Assembly: GCA_938042245.1 (NCBI GenBank)
Contig: CALIRO010000044.1
Coordinates: 1 to 64,000 of the forward strand
Reading direction: 5' to 3'
Source: an uncultured Thermoguttaceae bacterium
GTDB lineage: Bacteria; Planctomycetota; Planctomycetia; Pirellulales; Thermoguttaceae
DNA length: 64,000 nucleotides
The position numbers and the translations under genes were made by a program. The notes below the pieces were generated by a model. It did no database searches and was not told the origin of the DNA. It saw only the letters and a program-made list of their open reading frames with translations. Shown piece after piece: positions 29,947 through 39,269 of the stretch (position 1 is the first letter of the stretch; each line of letters opens with the position of its first letter).

Positions 29947-31329
29947 TTAGGTGGTTGCTAGGGGCAGCCACAGATGAGCGATATTGAAGTAGATGACAAT
30001 TCCGGTGACATCCACGAAGGTAGCCACAAACGGGCTGGAGGCAAACCCGGGATCGAAGCCTAGGCGTTTGAAAATCAGCGGCAACATTGATCCGACCAGT
30101 GTTCCCCAGAGGCAGATGGCGGCCACACTTTGGGCGATGACAAAAGCCAAGACCCAGTGGTTGACGGTGCCGAGCACGCTTTGGGGTGTGGCGGCGGCCC
30201 GCAAAAAGCCGATCGCCCCCAATGTGCATCCCAAAGCAATCCCCATCAGAAGTTCGTGTCGGAGGACCCGCCACCAATCCCGGGTCTGTACTTGTCCGAC
30301 CGCGAGGGCTCGGGTAACCAAGGTGGCCGCCTGGGAGCCGGAGTTGCCGCCGGTCGAAATACATAGGGGGACAAAAAGAGCCAGGGCCACCACCGCTTGA
30401 ATGGCTGCCTCAAAATGAGCTAGGGCGGTAAAGGTAAACAGTTCCGCCAGAAAGAGCATACAAAGCCAACCGGCCCGTTTCCGCCAAACCGTCAGAAAAG
30501 GCATTTCCAGGAAGTTATCGATCATCGGGGTAATACCGGCCATGCGGTGGGCGTCTTCGGTAGCCTCTTCCAGGAAGGTATCGATCACGTCGTCGTGGGT
30601 GATGATGCCCAGCAGATGCCGTTCTTCGTCAACGACCGGAATGGCCAGGAGGTCGAAATCCGCCACTTTGCGGGCCACCTCCTCCTGGTCTTCGGTTACC
30701 AGCACGGTGATCAGTTCGGTTTCCATAATTTCTCGGATTGGTAGATCGGGTTTGGCCAGGGCGGAGAGCAAAGCCCGGGCAGAAACGACGCCCACCAGAT
30801 GCTCCTGTTCATCGACCACGTAAATATAGTAGATCGTTTCCAGCCGTTCCGCTTGTCGGATAATTTCGTCCAGGGCTTGGCGTACGGAGACCGATTCGAG
30901 GAGTTTCGCATAGTTAGTGGTCATTCGTGCGCCTGCCGTATTTTCTGGATAAGCTATCAGGCGCAAAATGTCTCGGCGATGTTCCGGGGCAACCAGGGGC
31001 AACAGTTCGGCCATGACGGCCGGGTCCACTTGTTTGAGGATGTCGGCCCGATCGTCAGGGGGCAGCAGACCGATCAGTTCGGCCGCCTCTTTCCGGTCGA
31101 TCGTCTCGATAATGGTTTTCTGTTTATCTCGATCAAAATAGCTAAAGATTTCCATGCGCCGATAAGGATCGGTATGTTGCAGAATCGCCCAAGATTCCTG
31201 CGGCTCTAGACCTTCCATGAATTCGGCGGTCCGAGCCGGGTGCAAGGCCGTGCAAAACTCCTCCATCTCGGCCACATTATTTTCCGCCAACATCTGTCGC
31301 AATTCCGGCAGATACAAGGTGTTGATCAT
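29947..31329 (-). CDS. mgtE: Magnesium transporter MgtE
   Basis: Mg2+ channel-type importer of 460 aa. The cytosolic N domain of helical repeats (about residues 1-130) includes LPPDDRADIL; two CBS domains (about 135-255, with IYYIYVVDEQEHLVGVV and DLLAIPVVDEERHLLGIIT) sense Mg2+. Five transmembrane helices follow (about 280-455) with the signature CISTGGNSGSQAATLVTRALA. GGGAGAG precedes the ATG at 31329. It ends the minus-strand run that includes the membrane/ATPase block. Confidence 0.96.
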   Translation of the reverse strand: MINTLYLPELRQMLAENNVAEMEEFCTALHPARTAEFMEGLEPQESWAILQHTDPYRRMEIFSYFDRDKQKTIIETIDRKEAAELIGLLPPDDRADILKQVDPAVMAELLPLVAPEHRRDILRLIAYPENTAGARMTTNYAKLLESVSVRQALDEIIRQAERLETIYYIYVVDEQEHLVGVVSARALLSALAKPDLPIREIMETELITVLVTEDQEEVARKVADFDLLAIPVVDEERHLLGIITHDDVIDTFLEEATEDAHRMAGITPMIDNFLEMPFLTVWRKRAGWLCMLFLAELFTFTALAHFEAAIQAVVALALFVPLCISTGGNSGSQAATLVTRALAVGQVQTRDWWRVLRHELLMGIALGCTLGAIGFLRAAATPQSVLGTVNHWVLAFVIAQSVAAICLWGTLVGSMLPLIFKRLGFDPGFASSPFVATFVDVTGIVIYFNIAHLWLPLATT

Positions 31330-31444
31330 AGGAAAACTCTCCCTAGAATTCCGCTGCTTCTGAAAAATAGCCGGAGCAAAACAAATCCACCAAACACACT
31401 CAGATAAGCAACCTTAGTCCGGTCCGAAAGAAGCGGAAAGCTGT

Positions 31445-31471
31445 AATTAGTACACTATCAGAATTAGTATA
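31445..31471 (-). promoter_or_regulatory. Direct-repeat site upstream of mgtE
   Basis: On the plus strand AATTAGTACA (31445-31454) and AATTAGTATA (31462-31471) are repeated with a 17-base period, 116-142 bases upstream of mgtE. This spacing is compatible with two adjacent regulator half-sites. No M-box-like structure was recognised. Confidence 0.25.
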
Positions 31472-31563
31472 CCATTGGAGCCTATCAGCCCAGTGGCAAA
31501 CTCCCGAAACCACCAGGACCTACCCGGCCCCTCAGATTACCCTTTGCGAATCAGGCCGAAACT

Positions 31564-32370
31564 CTAACTGCCAGGCGATGTTCGGGCTTGGTCCAAAATT
31601 TTGGGGCGGATGCCGCCTTCCGCATGTACAATTTGCCAGGAAGCTTTTTGGTCCGGTTCCAGCAAATATCGCTTCATTTCCAGGCCGACAAAAAAGGTGG
31701 TGCGTTGGCCCTGATGAGGAAAACTGACCGCATAGACCAAAAGGAGCTCTTCGGTGCTATCCTGACGGCGTTGGGCTTCGGTACCTACATAATGGATTTC
31801 GGCCTTGTCGGCCAAGGCCAAAAGAGTCCGGACCAGGTTAGGACCTTTCGGTTGGAAGGGACGCGGGGGGGCATTGCCGATATATTCCCATAAAAGGGCA
31901 TGTTGCCGGGGGTTCTTCCGATAGTATTCCACCAGAGCCTGGTCGTTATCGAACGGATGGCGGGATTTAGGATGAACGGTAAGCTGATAGGCTTTATGAG
32001 GTTGGCCTCGGCGCAACAGGTCAAACCAAACCTCAGCCACCTGACGGGCTTCCTGACGGAGCAGATGACGCATGGTGAGCCAATGGATGGGGGCGGCAGC
32101 TATCCAAAACCAACTTAACAGCAACCCTCCCAAGGCCGCCTTGTACCCCAAGAGGTTTTCGCCTTTGCCCAAGCGATAGAGTCCAATTATACTGCATCCT
32201 AGTCCTAGCACCGGCAATCCATAAAGCCACGGTTCAAACACCGCTGCAAAAGAGAACAACGCCAACAGCAGACCGGCAATGGCCCACGGGCAAGGCCGGC
32301 GATATTGCACTAATGCTGCCTCTTGGGCGTCGCTGCCCAAAGGCACAAACTCTGCTTGAGTTACTTTCAT
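31564..32370 (-). CDS. Unknown membrane protein, 268 aa
   Basis: I do not recognise a family with certainty. The N-terminus (residues about 25-100) has three hydrophobic helices with a Gly/Leu-rich pattern reminiscent of DUF4190-type proteins (AIAGLLLALFSFAAVF, LPVLGLGCSIIGLYRLGKG). A soluble domain of about 165 residues follows, with RRGQPHKAYQLTVHPKSR and a late hydrophobic segment TFFVGLEMKRYLL. It is 92 bp downstream of the CvpA-like gene on the same strand, suggesting cotranscription with it and the GspE-like gene. Confidence 0.75.
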   Translation of the reverse strand: MKVTQAEFVPLGSDAQEAALVQYRRPCPWAIAGLLLALFSFAAVFEPWLYGLPVLGLGCSIIGLYRLGKGENLLGYKAALGGLLLSWFWIAAAPIHWLTMRHLLRQEARQVAEVWFDLLRRGQPHKAYQLTVHPKSRHPFDNDQALVEYYRKNPRQHALLWEYIGNAPPRPFQPKGPNLVRTLLALADKAEIHYVGTEAQRRQDSTEELLLVYAVSFPHQGQRTTFFVGLEMKRYLLEPDQKASWQIVHAEGGIRPKILDQARTSPGS

Positions 32371-32462
32371 CGGCTTGTCCGTTCGGAGGAAGCAGATTAG
32401 CTAGATCCGACATCCGATTCCATTACCCGATCCATGGGGACGAGCCGTCCCCACTCCCAGGG

Positions 32463-33305
32463 TTATCGTGGCACTACGTCCGACTCCATCACCCGAGGGG
32501 TTCCATATTGCTGGAGGTATTCTTCGACCCAGCGGCGTCGGGCCGCATATTTGGGCACAAAATCCCCCTGCCGATCGAAAACCGCCAAATGCTTTTCCGA
32601 TTCTTCTGCTGCCGGGCCATACTGGGATAGCTCCTCGTCGGTCAACGTCCGACAGAAAGGTCCTAGGGACATTTTCTGGACAAACCCGGCCCACTGGAGA
32701 TCCGGAGCAAGGAAGAAGAAGTTGTTTTCTCCTGGCTGGAAGCCACCGCCCATAAACCGCTCCGCCAACGGCGCCGTATGCAGGGTAAACATCGTAAAAC
32801 AGACCATCACATAACCTACCCACAGAGACAAAAAAGCGCTGCCGATCCGATCCACGATTTTACGGAATCGGAGCTTCACCCGGGAGATAAAATCGGTCAA
32901 AAGCCGAAATATCACCAAAAATACGCAGAAAAGCCCCCAGAGGCACAAAAAGTCCCAGAAGAAGGTGAACGTAGGTTCCATTTGTTCGGCCCACCGGGCC
33001 AACGGTTCCCAAAAGTTGACAGCCAACAGCGCAGCAAAGATCACATTGACCAGCCGGACCGCATTACTCCAAAGACCTTCCGGATACAGGGTGCCCGCAC
33101 AGGCAGCGATAATCCCTAGCATCAAAAGGGGCAATAAAACTGCATAACCGCTCTTTTCCCCAGGTCCCGGCGAAGCGGGGATGATCTTCGAGGCGCCGTT
33201 GGCGGCCCATAAGATGGGCGCCGATTGGGCCTGGACGGAAAGGCCCCCAACGAACATCACCAATCCCACTATTCCCATTGCTGCTGCGGAACGTACCCGT
33301 TGCAT
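32463..33305 (-). CDS. CvpA-like membrane protein
   Basis: About 280 aa from the ATG at 33305 (preceded by GGGGAAT). An N-terminal hydrophobic segment ending VQAQS looks like a signal peptide. Four transmembrane helices with the CvpA pattern follow: VLLPLLMLGIIAAC, LVNVIFAALLAVNFWEPL, FLCLWGLFCVFLVIFRLL and FLSLWVGYVMVCFTMFTL. The C-terminal 100 residues are soluble and charged. CvpA proteins support envelope processes; the exact role is unknown. A longer upstream frame overlaps the GspE-like gene and is rejected. It follows that gene by 83 bp. Confidence 0.8.
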   Translation of the reverse strand: MQRVRSAAAMGIVGLVMFVGGLSVQAQSAPILWAANGASKIIPASPGPGEKSGYAVLLPLLMLGIIAACAGTLYPEGLWSNAVRLVNVIFAALLAVNFWEPLARWAEQMEPTFTFFWDFLCLWGLFCVFLVIFRLLTDFISRVKLRFRKIVDRIGSAFLSLWVGYVMVCFTMFTLHTAPLAERFMGGGFQPGENNFFFLAPDLQWAGFVQKMSLGPFCRTLTDEELSQYGPAAEESEKHLAVFDRQGDFVPKYAARRRWVEEYLQQYGTPRVMESDVVPR

Positions 33306-33388
33306 AAGAGTGGATTCCCCGATGGTGAAAGCCTGCAGTCTGAATGCTTGGTTTGCCTGGTTATGGCCGTTTTGGCCGCCAAAATCAC

Positions 33389-35158
33389 TTACAGTTTCAT
33401 CACCCGAGTCAATTCTTGTAAGGAGGTAACTCCTTTGGCCACCAAAAGGAGTCCTTCTTCCTGCATGGTTCGCATGCCGGCTTTTAGGGCGGCTTTGCGC
33501 AGGAGTTCCAACTTGGGGGTATTGGCCAAGACGTTCCGAATTCCTTCCTCCATGGTCCACCATTCAAACAGACCGGTGATTCCGTAATAGCCAATCCCCC
33601 CGCATTGCTCACAAGGTTCGATGGTGGGCTGTTCGGGCGTCGGCTGCGGCGGCCGATAAAACGTCAGCGCCTTACCCGCTGGAAAGCCAAGCTGCTGGAG
33701 CATCTGAGGGGTGGGTTGATACGGCTGTTTACATTTATCGCAAAGTTTTCGAATCAGCCGCTGGTTCAATACTCCTGTAACACAGGCGGCAAAGTCGGCC
33801 GGTGGAACTTTCAGCGCTAAGACCCGCAATAGCGCCTCGGCACAATCCTTGGCCCGAATCGTACTGAGTACGACTAAGTGGTCTTCTTTTTGAATCTGCT
33901 CACAGATCATTTCTACTGTACGTCCATCGACCAGATCCCGAACCACCAAAACATTCGGGTACATGCGAAATGCTTTCATCAGGATGGTGGCTGGCGTTTC
34001 TCCTTTCGAGGAGTCATAGGTATCCACTGGGATGTTTTCGATTTCCTCATACCGATGTTGCACATCTTCCACCGCGCGGAATTCCCGGAGAAAGCGGTCC
34101 TGATTCCTCAGCAGCACATCGGTGGTGGTGCGAAGGCCGCCATTCGGTATGGCAGACAGAAGCACAAATCCTTTGGGCCGCTTCATCACCTCCTGGATGG
34201 CTTCCTGGATTTTGTCGCGCATGCCTAGGTCGGCCAAGGTGTTAAAGCGGATGGTTTTCGCTTCCAGTTGCAGTAGCACCCGTTCGCCAGTAGGGGTGCC
34301 CTGGCTGAGGAAACTCCCAGGATAGAGCTGTTCTTTGTATCGGGCTTGGAATTGCCCTTCTTGTTTGTTTTGCCGATCCGCTGGATTTAGTCCACAAAGG
34401 ATTTTCAGGGCTTCCAGGGCAGGATCGCCGTCTTCGCGAGTGAGCGGCTCTACCGAGTGCCAAACCGTGTCGATCTGATATTTGACCGCCACGCCCTGCT
34501 GCGTGTAATCCAGTAGCAGTGCCGTAGCCCGCCGATCCAGAGCTTCGGCCAAAATCCGACGAGCAATATTAAAGCCGGGTTTCTGCCGGGCCGCTATCAA
34601 GCGGGCTTGAATCTGCGACGTAGGCCCTCCCCGAGCCTCTAGCAAAAGCGGCGGCCCCTTCTCATAGGCCGGCTTCTTCTCCACCTCCATCTTCACCCCC
34701 AAAATCCTCAACCAGCGGGCAAGGCAGTACCGTAAATGCTGCGCCGTCAGCACCCGCTCATCGATCGGCACCCGGGCATTCCGATGCAGGATATAGGCGG
34801 TAAGCGGCCCTACATAGGCGACCAATAGCAACCCAAACGCCAACCAAAAGTAGGGAATCCCTAACCACACCAGCACCATCGCCCCAAAAAACGGCCCAAA
34901 CACCATCGGATTCCAAAGAAAATAGTCTAATTTCTTTTCCTGGACATCCCGATTGACCCAATCGGTTGTGGCCACCCAACAAAGAAACAGGAGCCAACAG
35001 GCGACCAGTTTCGGCAAACTCAGATAATACCCCGGCCCGGACCAACCCGGTTTAAACGTATATTCCGGCATCGCGGACTGGGCGCAGATAGGTTCTGCCC
35101 ATCCCAACAATAAAACCACTATCAACCACCCGATCCAGCCTCTTAACTTCTTGTGCAT
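33389..35158 (-). CDS. Membrane-anchored GspE/PilB-like protein with degenerate ATP site
   Basis: 589 aa. A signal-peptide-like start (WLIVVLLLGWAEPICAQS) and about three transmembrane helices (residues about 45-130) precede a cytosolic GspE/PulE-type domain. The normal GPTGSGKTTT Walker A is here PNGGLRTTT near residue 330, lacking the invariant Lys; the Asp/Walker B region reads VVRDLVDGRTVEM instead of GEIRDxETA, and the His box is STIRAKDCAEALL. The tetracysteine metal site is intact (CDKC near 472, CEQC near 516). It is therefore probably not an active ATPase but a structural or regulatory paralog. It lies between an active PilT gene and a CvpA-like gene. Confidence 0.85.
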   Translation of the reverse strand: MHKKLRGWIGWLIVVLLLGWAEPICAQSAMPEYTFKPGWSGPGYYLSLPKLVACWLLFLCWVATTDWVNRDVQEKKLDYFLWNPMVFGPFFGAMVLVWLGIPYFWLAFGLLLVAYVGPLTAYILHRNARVPIDERVLTAQHLRYCLARWLRILGVKMEVEKKPAYEKGPPLLLEARGGPTSQIQARLIAARQKPGFNIARRILAEALDRRATALLLDYTQQGVAVKYQIDTVWHSVEPLTREDGDPALEALKILCGLNPADRQNKQEGQFQARYKEQLYPGSFLSQGTPTGERVLLQLEAKTIRFNTLADLGMRDKIQEAIQEVMKRPKGFVLLSAIPNGGLRTTTDVLLRNQDRFLREFRAVEDVQHRYEEIENIPVDTYDSSKGETPATILMKAFRMYPNVLVVRDLVDGRTVEMICEQIQKEDHLVVLSTIRAKDCAEALLRVLALKVPPADFAACVTGVLNQRLIRKLCDKCKQPYQPTPQMLQQLGFPAGKALTFYRPPQPTPEQPTIEPCEQCGGIGYYGITGLFEWWTMEEGIRNVLANTPKLELLRKAALKAGMRTMQEEGLLLVAKGVTSLQELTRVMKL

Positions 35159-35271
35159 CAGCAGTCTCTCACCGAATCATCCGAGGGATAGTACTTATTG
35201 ACGTGCCTCAGCCTGGGGCGTACTTAATCATCTGCCGATTTCACCGGAAAATCGGCCCTTCGGAGAAAACT

Positions 35272-35446
35272 CCTTATAGATGAGCCCGTCTGACAGAGGG
35301 TAAGCAGTTTGTGCCCCAACGTACCCAACCCAATCTAACAAGCTTGCTTACAACCCGAAACGTTTTGGTTTGCCTTTAGCAAACACCAGCCACAAAAATG
35401 AAACTTGCTTCCCCCGTTCGCAGAGGCAACGCCTTGCCAACGGGGC
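35272..35446. other. Structured spacer between pilT and the GspE-like gene
   Basis: This spacer holds GTCTGACAGAGGGTAAGCAG, similar to part of family C, then two hairpins: GTTTGC-CTTTA-GCAAAC and CCCCGTT...AACGGGG enclosing AGGC-AACG-CCT. No gene and no T-run are seen. They could belong to a 5' leader of the GspE-like gene or to a processing site between cistrons. Confidence 0.3.
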
Positions 35447-35504
35447 GAATAGATTATTGTATCCGGCCTGGGGATGCTAAGGGAGCGGGGAGGAAGAGCC
35501 TACA

Positions 35505-36680
35505 TTACAAAATCCCTCGCTCTTGCACTTGAATCCCTTTCAGCGCCATCTTGAGCGCCTCGGGGTTCGGCGCCACTTCAATGGCCACCTCCCGATCCAC
35601 CAATTCCTTCTCCACCAGTTCCTTCAGACTCATGGTAAAATCCTGCATCCCTTCTTTAGCGCCCAGGCGGATGGCATCGGCTAGTTTGTCATCTTGGCCC
35701 TCCAGGACCAATTTGCGCACAATCGGGTTAAAGATCATGATTTCGACCGCCGGCACCCGCTGCACGCCGGGTTTAATCGAAGGTAGGAGTTTCTGAGCGA
35801 TAATGGCTTTCATGTTGAAAGCCAATGCGCTTCGGATCGACGAATGCATCGCTTCGGGAAACAGGTCCAAGATTCGTCCGATGGTGCTCGGGGCGGTGGA
35901 GGCGTGGATGGTGCCGAAGACCAGGTGGCCCGTTTCGGCGGCCTGAATAGCTGTCTCAAACGTCTCCCGGTCTCGCATTTCGCCCACCAGCATCACATCC
36001 GGGTCTTCCCGCACCGCATGTTTCATGCCGACCATAAAGTCTTTGACGTCCTGGCCGATCTCCCGCTGGTTAATGATACATTTATCTTCGGTAAATGTAT
36101 ATTCAATGGGATCCTCCAGCGTCAGAATGTGGCCGCGATAGTGGTGGTTGATCCAGTTGAGCATGGCAGCAATGGTGGTGCTTTTGCCCGATCCAGTAAC
36201 CCCGGCCAGCAGGATCATCCCTTGTTCATATTTACAGAGTTCCTCCAAGATCGGGGGCAAATGCAAACTGGCAAAATCGGGAATAAAGTTTTTCACCAAC
36301 CGTGCCACCAGCCCTACCTGTCCCATCTGCTGAAACACATTCACGCGGAACCGCCATCGCTGGCCGTCCATCTCAATGGTGTGGGCAAAGTCCACCCCGC
36401 CATCCTCGTTGAAAATCCGCCATCGCCGCTCCCGAAGCCGAGGATCTACGTCCAACAGCGGAAAGACCAACCGCTGCATCTCCACCTCATCGATCGGCCC
36501 CCGATTTAACGGCCGAAGCGTTCCGGCTATGCGTACATGCGGCGGTCGGCCTACCTTCAGATGCAAATCGCTCCCCTCCAGCTTCACCACCGCCCGAAAC
36601 AACTTATCGATCTCCAATTCCTTCGGCTTGCCAAACGCATACGCCTGCTGAGTCTTTTCCTCTTCTAAGTTCGTAGCCAT
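35505..36680 (-). CDS. pilT: PilT-type retraction ATPase
   Basis: Hexameric ATPase that powers type IV pilus retraction or a related motor. 391 aa. All nucleotide motifs are intact: GVTGSGKSTT at residues 160-169, the Asp box EDPIEY, Walker B VGEMRDRET and the His box TGHLVFGTIHAS. An N-terminal PAS-like part (SDLHLKVGRPPHVRIAG) is typical. GGAGG precedes the ATG at 36680. No pilin or assembly ATPase gene is nearby; the only relative is the degenerate GspE-like gene 345 bp downstream. Confidence 0.94.
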   Translation of the reverse strand: MATNLEEEKTQQAYAFGKPKELEIDKLFRAVVKLEGSDLHLKVGRPPHVRIAGTLRPLNRGPIDEVEMQRLVFPLLDVDPRLRERRWRIFNEDGGVDFAHTIEMDGQRWRFRVNVFQQMGQVGLVARLVKNFIPDFASLHLPPILEELCKYEQGMILLAGVTGSGKSTTIAAMLNWINHHYRGHILTLEDPIEYTFTEDKCIINQREIGQDVKDFMVGMKHAVREDPDVMLVGEMRDRETFETAIQAAETGHLVFGTIHASTAPSTIGRILDLFPEAMHSSIRSALAFNMKAIIAQKLLPSIKPGVQRVPAVEIMIFNPIVRKLVLEGQDDKLADAIRLGAKEGMQDFTMSLKELVEKELVDREVAIEVAPNPEALKMALKGIQVQERGIL

Positions 36681-36933
36681 GGCCTTATCCTCCCTCCTTC
36701 TCCTCTAAGGTTGTTCGGTTGATGAGGCAATGGGCAGCCCGGAATGGTTCTGTGGGTTCTTTTCCCCAACCAAGGAACCAGGATGTACTCTCTAGCAGTT
36801 CAGGAAGAAGTTTTGCTACTGCCTCTCATCGAGGCGTGCGAGAAGACCGGCTGGGCCTTGGTCATCCCGAAGCCCAAGGAGATTTCCTCCAATAGCCCCC
36901 ATTCATGTGATAGATATTTATCCATTTTGCCAG

Positions 36934-37701
36934 TTATAGCCGGACCGGAATCCCCCGGCGGTGCAAATACTGCTTCACCTCCCGGATGGTATAGAGACAG
37001 AAATGGAACATGCTGGCGGCCAACACCGCATCGGCGCCAGCCTCCAAGATGGCCTGAGCCATATGTTCGGGTTGGCCTGCCCCGCCGCTGGCAATGACCG
37101 GAATCCGGACCGCCTGTCGAACAGCCTGGATCATCTCTAAATCATATCCATTTTGCGTGCCGTCGGCATCTATGCTGGTCAAGAGGATTTCGCCCGCCCC
37201 AAGCCGTTCCACCTCCCGTGCCCAGGCCACCGCCTCCAGACCGGTCGGTACCCGCCCCCCGTGAATATGCACCTCCCAGATCTGGGTGCCGTTTCGCCTG
37301 ACCCGCTTGGGATCGATGGCCACCGCAATACATTGGCTGCCAAATCGCCGGGCCGCCTGGCGTATAAACTCCGGATTCTTGCAGGCTGCCGAATTGATCG
37401 ACACCTTATCGGCACCGGCCTGAAGCAGCTCCCGAATATCCTCCAAACTGCGTATCCCACCTCCCACCGTAAGCGGCATAAAACAGACTTCCGCTGTCCG
37501 GCGCACCACATCCAGCAAGATATCCCGACCCTGATGGCTGGCCGTTATATCCAAAAAAACTAGTTCATCCGCTCCCTCGGCCTCGTAACGGGCTGCCACC
37601 TCCACCGGATCGCCCGCATCCCGAAGATCCACAAACCGAGTGCCTTTTACGACCCGGCCCTGATCCACATCTAAACACACAATGATCCGCTTAGCCAACA
37701 T
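36934..37701 (-). CDS. hisF: Imidazole glycerol phosphate synthase, cyclase subunit
   Basis: Forms imidazole glycerol phosphate and AICAR from PRFAR and ammonia in histidine synthesis. (beta/alpha)8 barrel of 255 aa with catalytic Asp11 (IIVCLDVD) and the second Asp in AIDPKR near 130; [21 protein letters not shown] and [11 protein letters not shown] form the phosphate sites. No other his gene, including the partner hisH, is in the window. Start ATG at 37701. The downstream spacer 36681-36933 and upstream spacer 37702-38005 show no gene. Confidence 0.96.
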   Translation of the reverse strand: MLAKRIIVCLDVDQGRVVKGTRFVDLRDAGDPVEVAARYEAEGADELVFLDITASHQGRDILLDVVRRTAEVCFMPLTVGGGIRSLEDIRELLQAGADKVSINSAACKNPEFIRQAARRFGSQCIAVAIDPKRVRRNGTQIWEVHIHGGRVPTGLEAVAWAREVERLGAGEILLTSIDADGTQNGYDLEMIQAVRQAVRIPVIASGGAGQPEHMAQAILEAGADAVLAASMFHFCLYTIREVKQYLHRRGIPVRL

Positions 37702-38005
37702 TCCCCAACGCCCTAACCCCTTATCCCGAACAACTTTTCTTCACCCCACCTAAATGGAAATACCCAAATTGGAAAGCCGGACCGGCTAATCAGTCCTCTG
37801 CGATCGCCCAACAACCGCTCAATTTTCTACTGTAATGCCTCCCAAGCAGCCGGTCAACCGTTCCGGCCTGGTTCGGAAAGCCGAGATTCTACCGCTGGTT
37901 CCCGAACCGTCCCAGCCTGCCCTGGTCTTCCGGAAATCCCAGATTTTACGCATTGGAATAAGAATCTGCCACAGCCCCTTTCGAGGACTCTTTGACGCCT
38001 GGGGT

Positions 38006-38377
38006 TCAGCTCTGCTCGGGCTCCGCAGAGCCCTCTTGAAGTTCAATACTTTCTAAAATCAACTCTTGCCCGCCTTGCAACTGAATCTCTGGACTCCCAC
38101 AGACCGGGCAGACCACTTCCAACTGTTCCACTGGCGTCTGTCGGCCACAGGCACCACATACGCACAGACCAGCTACCTGCTCAATCTCTAACTGGGCCTC
38201 CGCCAGAAGAGTGCCCGGCTTGGCAAGCTCAAAGGCAAATCGCAATGCCTCAATGGATACGCCAGAAAACCGGCCGATCCGAAGTCCCAATCTCACCACC
38301 GGGCCTCGGCAACCTGCCGCCTCGATTTGCTTCTGTACCTCTTCGAGCAAACTTTCCACGATGGACAATTCATGCAT
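38006..38377 (-). CDS. hypA: Hydrogenase nickel incorporation protein HypA
   Basis: Nickel chaperone for NiFe-hydrogenase maturation. It begins MHELSI, with the nickel-binding His2, and carries the structural zinc site CxxC...CxxC (CGACGRQ and CPVCGS near residues 73-95). 123 aa, with a short acidic tail. GGAG lies ten bases before the ATG at 38377. The maturation protease gene lies 141 bp upstream on the same strand; no hypB or hydrogenase structural gene is in this window. Confidence 0.94.
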   Translation of the reverse strand: MHELSIVESLLEEVQKQIEAAGCRGPVVRLGLRIGRFSGVSIEALRFAFELAKPGTLLAEAQLEIEQVAGLCVCGACGRQTPVEQLEVVCPVCGSPEIQLQGGQELILESIELQEGSAEPEQS

Positions 38378-38518
38378 GGAGGGTTTAGCTCCGAAAGTTA
38401 CTCCCCGCCCAACCTACTCTCCCCATAACCGCCCCACCGGCTTATCGTTCCGAAGGCCCCCAATCGCCTGGTTTGCCATTTTGAGGCCGACCCAAATAGG
38501 CAAAACTCTTTCCGACGC

Positions 38519-38989
38519 CTAACCAATTCCCAATTCCGAAAGTTTTGCCAACACCGCGCTGACCGCTTTGGGGATGGCCTGAGCTACGGCCGGAGTGCAT
38601 TGGTCTGAGAAATCAAGCACGTTTTCCGCTTCGATGCCTAAAATCCAGATGCCTTCATCGGGGGGGAGTCGGGCCCCCGCATGTCGGCCCACCGCCAAAG
38701 CCGTGGCCAAGTTCACATCGTGCGACGAAGCCGTGTGCTGGGTCGGAAGGGCCTCTACCGTCAACCACCGCAGGCTGCCCGGCGCCAAGCCGGTAACCAT
38801 CGCATCGATTAAAATCACCCGATCATAGCCGATCATCCGCTCCATCAGACGTAAACCACCCCAATATTCTTCCCCGACCTCGATGTCTAGCCGGTCAGCC
38901 AACTGCCGGGCCAATTCCGCCGCCACCCGCAATCCCACACTATCATCCCCCACCAACGGGTTACCCAACCCTAAAATCAGCGTCTTCAT
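38519..38989 (-). CDS. Hydrogenase maturation protease (HycI/HyaD family)
   Basis: Endopeptidase that trims the C-terminus of a NiFe-hydrogenase large subunit. About 156 aa. The N-terminal ILGLGNPLVGDDSVGLRVA with its metal-binding Asp, the middle EEYWGGLRLM segment with Glu, the VILIDAM Asp and a SSHDVNL His are the usual positions. GGGAGG four to five bases before the ATG at 38989 decides the start; four extra upstream codons would overlap it. It precedes hypA, but its hydrogenase substrate is not in the window. Confidence 0.9.
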   Translation of the reverse strand: MKTLILGLGNPLVGDDSVGLRVAAELARQLADRLDIEVGEEYWGGLRLMERMIGYDRVILIDAMVTGLAPGSLRWLTVEALPTQHTASSHDVNLATALAVGRHAGARLPPDEGIWILGIEAENVLDFSDQCTPAVAQAIPKAVSAVLAKLSELGIG

Positions 38990-39091
38990 CGAACCTCCCA
39001 AACACCGTTCATCTCTTTCTTTCCCTTTATCCTACCACCTAGGCCGCTCCTTCCAACCCCCAGCTTTTGGGAAAAAGTATCGGCACCTCTG

Positions 39092-39269
39092 AATAATTTA
39101 AAGGATATATTTTTACACTATTTCAGAACCTCCCTCAATAGCCCCAACATATAGTGGCACTACCAGCATTAGACTCAATATATAGTCCCAAGCATGGGAA
39201 CTGATAGCAAAGCAACGAATCAAATGTTTCTAAAGTTCACGCGATGTTCCTGATTTTGCAGAGCTTCCT
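39092..39269. repeat. Long-range direct repeat, copy 2
   Basis: Diverged copy of 1-180, in the same orientation 39 kb away. It starts AATAATTTAAAGGATATATT and ends GCAGAGCTTCCT. The copies differ by scattered substitutions and a few small indels. Between 39270 and 39718 I see only short duplicated phrases (GGTTCTCCAA...TTTTGG twice) and no gene. Confidence 0.8.

Noticed and set aside
35159-35504. tRNA-like fold in the pilT downstream spacer
   Set aside because: Hairpins are present but there is no T-loop GTTCRA motif or acceptor stem.
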